DNA of 6,976 nucleotides, taken from Alphaproteobacteria bacterium. GTDB lineage: Bacteria; Pseudomonadota; Alphaproteobacteria; UBA828. The notes beneath the pieces are model-generated. The model was not told where the DNA came from. It worked only from the letters and a program-made list of their open reading frames with translations, and did not search any database. Positions within the stretch are counted from its first letter, which is position 1; every line of letters starts with the position of its first letter. Made by a program: the position numbers and the translations under genes. Below, piece by piece: positions 5,937 to 6,976 of this stretch. Location of the stretch: NCBI GenBank assembly GCA_029937205.1, contig JAPYQV010000144.1, forward strand, positions 1-6,976. The letters run 5' to 3'.

Positions 5937-6976
5937 CTAAATTCCTTGCGCCAGAGGCCCTGCCGCCTCGATCCGAAGTCTATCCACGGCCTCGTCGAGC
6001 GCAAGCACTTCTTGCTGTTTCTGGCCGAGGCGGCGCATGGCGACAGACTGGCTGTCGGCCTCACGCCCGCCGACGGCGAGAATGACGGGCAGCTTGGCGA
6101 CGCTGTGCTCGCGCACCTTGTAGCCGATCTTCTCATTGCGCAGATCCGCCTCGGCGCGCAGTCCCGCCGCGCGCAGGCGGGCGAGCACTTCGCCGGCATA
6201 AGCGTCGCTGTCCTCGGTGATGGTCGCCACCACCACCTGGCGCGGCGCCAGCCAGAGCGGAAAACGTCCGGCATGATGCTCGATGAGTATGCCGAGAAAA
6301 CGCTCGATCGAGCCCAGGATAGCGCGGTGCAGCATGACCGGGCGGTGGCGCTCGCCATCCTCGCCGACGTAGGACGCATCGAGCCGCTCGGGCAGGACGA
6401 AATCCACTTGCAGGGTGCCGCATTGCCAATCCCGGCCGATCGCGTCGCGCAAGACAAATTCAAGTTTGGGACCGTAAAACGCGCCTTCGCCCGGATTGAG
6501 ATGGACTTCGAGACCGGTGCTCTTGACGGCGGCCATCAGCGCCCCTTCGGCGCGGTCCCAAACTTCATCGGCGCCGGCCCGCACCGGCGGCCGGTCGGCG
6601 AAATTGACGAGCACCTGCTCGAAGCCGAAATCCTTGTATATCGACATCAAGAGTTCGCAGAAAGCCTCGGTTTCAGGCGTAATCTGATCTTCGGTGCAGA
6701 ATATATGGGCATCGTCCTGGACGAAGCCGCGCACCCGCATCAGCCCATGCAGCGCGCCCGACGGCTCATTGCGGTGGCAAGCGCCGAACTCAGCCATGCG
6801 CAGCGGCAGGTCGCGGTAGCTTTTGATGCCTTGGCGGAAAATCTGCACATGGCCGGGGCAATTCATCGGCTTCAGTGCCAGCACGCGGTCCTCGGTCTCA
6901 GTGGTGAACATAAGATCGCGGAATTTTTCCCAATGGCCGGAGGCTTCCCACAGGGTCCGGTCGATCAGTTCCGGCG
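5937..6976 (-). CDS. thrS: Threonyl-tRNA synthetase, C-terminal part (5' end outside the window)
   Basis: This class II synthetase charges tRNA(Thr). The visible frame gives 345 residues, from '[18 protein letters not shown]' at the window edge to TAG at 5939-5937. This is a little over half of a typical protein of about 640 residues. The upstream TGS, editing and early catalytic regions are missing. The catalytic zinc ligands are all present: Cys39 (NCPGH), His90 (QDDAHIF) and His216 (MLHRAILGS) in fragment numbering, at the same spacing as E. coli C334, H385 and H511. Motif 2 ([22 protein letters not shown]) and motif 3 ([21 protein letters not shown]) are intact. The last 100 or so residues form the anticodon-binding domain ([26 protein letters not shown]). 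The Met at 6911 is internal, because homology continues upstream of it. Confidence 0.98.
   Translation of the reverse strand, partial: PELIDRTLWEASGHWEKFRDLMFTTETEDRVLALKPMNCPGHVQIFRQGIKSYRDLPLRMAEFGACHRNEPSGALHGLMRVRGFVQDDAHIFCTEDQITPETEAFCELLMSIYKDFGFEQVLVNFADRPPVRAGADEVWDRAEGALMAAVKSTGLEVHLNPGEGAFYGPKLEFVLRDAIGRDWQCGTLQVDFVLPERLDASYVGEDGERHRPVMLHRAILGSIERFLGILIEHHAGRFPLWLAPRQVVVATITEDSDAYAGEVLARLRAAGLRAEADLRNEKIGYKVREHSVAKLPVILAVGGREADSQSVAMRRLGQKQQEVLALDEAVDRLRIEAAGPLAQGI

Noticed and set aside
5852..6463. Minus-strand open frame of 203 codons inside thrS
   Set aside because: It is a different frame of the thrS anticodon-binding region. Its Arg/Ser/Cys-rich translation has no motif, while the ThrRS frame carries the zinc ligands and class II motifs.
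5937..6911. thrS starting at the ATG at 6911
   Set aside because: ThrRS homology continues upstream to the window edge (DRTLWE, GHWEKF), so this Met is internal.
1..6976. Novel defence, mobile or CRISPR-type system
   Set aside because: I saw no repeat arrays, transposase-like frames, terminal inverted repeats, integrase or toxin-antitoxin signatures. All coding space is taken by conserved translation genes plus one receiver domain.

Overview
The window is a compact translation-gene cluster from a moderately GC-rich bacterium, most likely an alphaproteobacterium. That assignment is inferred from the protein sequences, for example the basic, Pro/Gly-rich 'REGPRVN' lead-in of IF3 and the roughly 358-residue PheS. 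Every supported gene lies on the minus strand, so transcription runs from high to low coordinates. The order is thrS (3' part) - infC - a stand-alone receiver-domain gene - rpmI - rplT - pheS - pheT - lepA (5' part). No tRNA, rRNA, CRISPR array, insertion sequence or phage gene was seen.

Right side (about 4840-6976): the threonyl-tRNA synthetase fragment ends at 5937. It is followed by a 77-base gap holding a terminator- or attenuator-like hairpin and a very strong Shine-Dalgarno. The gap leads into infC (IF3), whose real start appears to be a non-canonical AUC at 5859-5857. The obvious in-frame GTG at 5811 would cut off a conserved lead-in. A single-domain CheY-like response regulator (4840-5232) lies between infC and rpmI, two genes that are contiguous in the classical infC-rpmI-rplT arrangement.

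Middle (about 2951-4839): a 180-base leader precedes rpmI. It contains a candidate promoter, a possible terminator for the regulator gene, and a 25-codon basic ORF whose VNxDIxV segment resembles the IF3 N-terminus of the same window. rpmI (L35) and rplT (L20) are tightly coupled, with the rpmI stop lying inside the rplT Shine-Dalgarno. pheS then starts at TTG behind a strong Shine-Dalgarno that a leader hairpin could partly cover.

Left side (1-2954): pheS and pheT overlap by ATGA and encode the alpha and beta subunits of phenylalanyl-tRNA synthetase. pheT ends in an 18-base-period imperfect tandem repeat across its stop codon. lepA (elongation factor 4) begins 53 bases later and is cut by the window edge.

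Functionally the cluster supplies tRNA charging (Thr, Phe), initiation-complex fidelity (IF3), two large-subunit proteins and a ribosome-associated GTPase. The individual genes are familiar. The points worth a second look are the infC start, the embedded receiver gene, and the rpmI leader with its small ORF.
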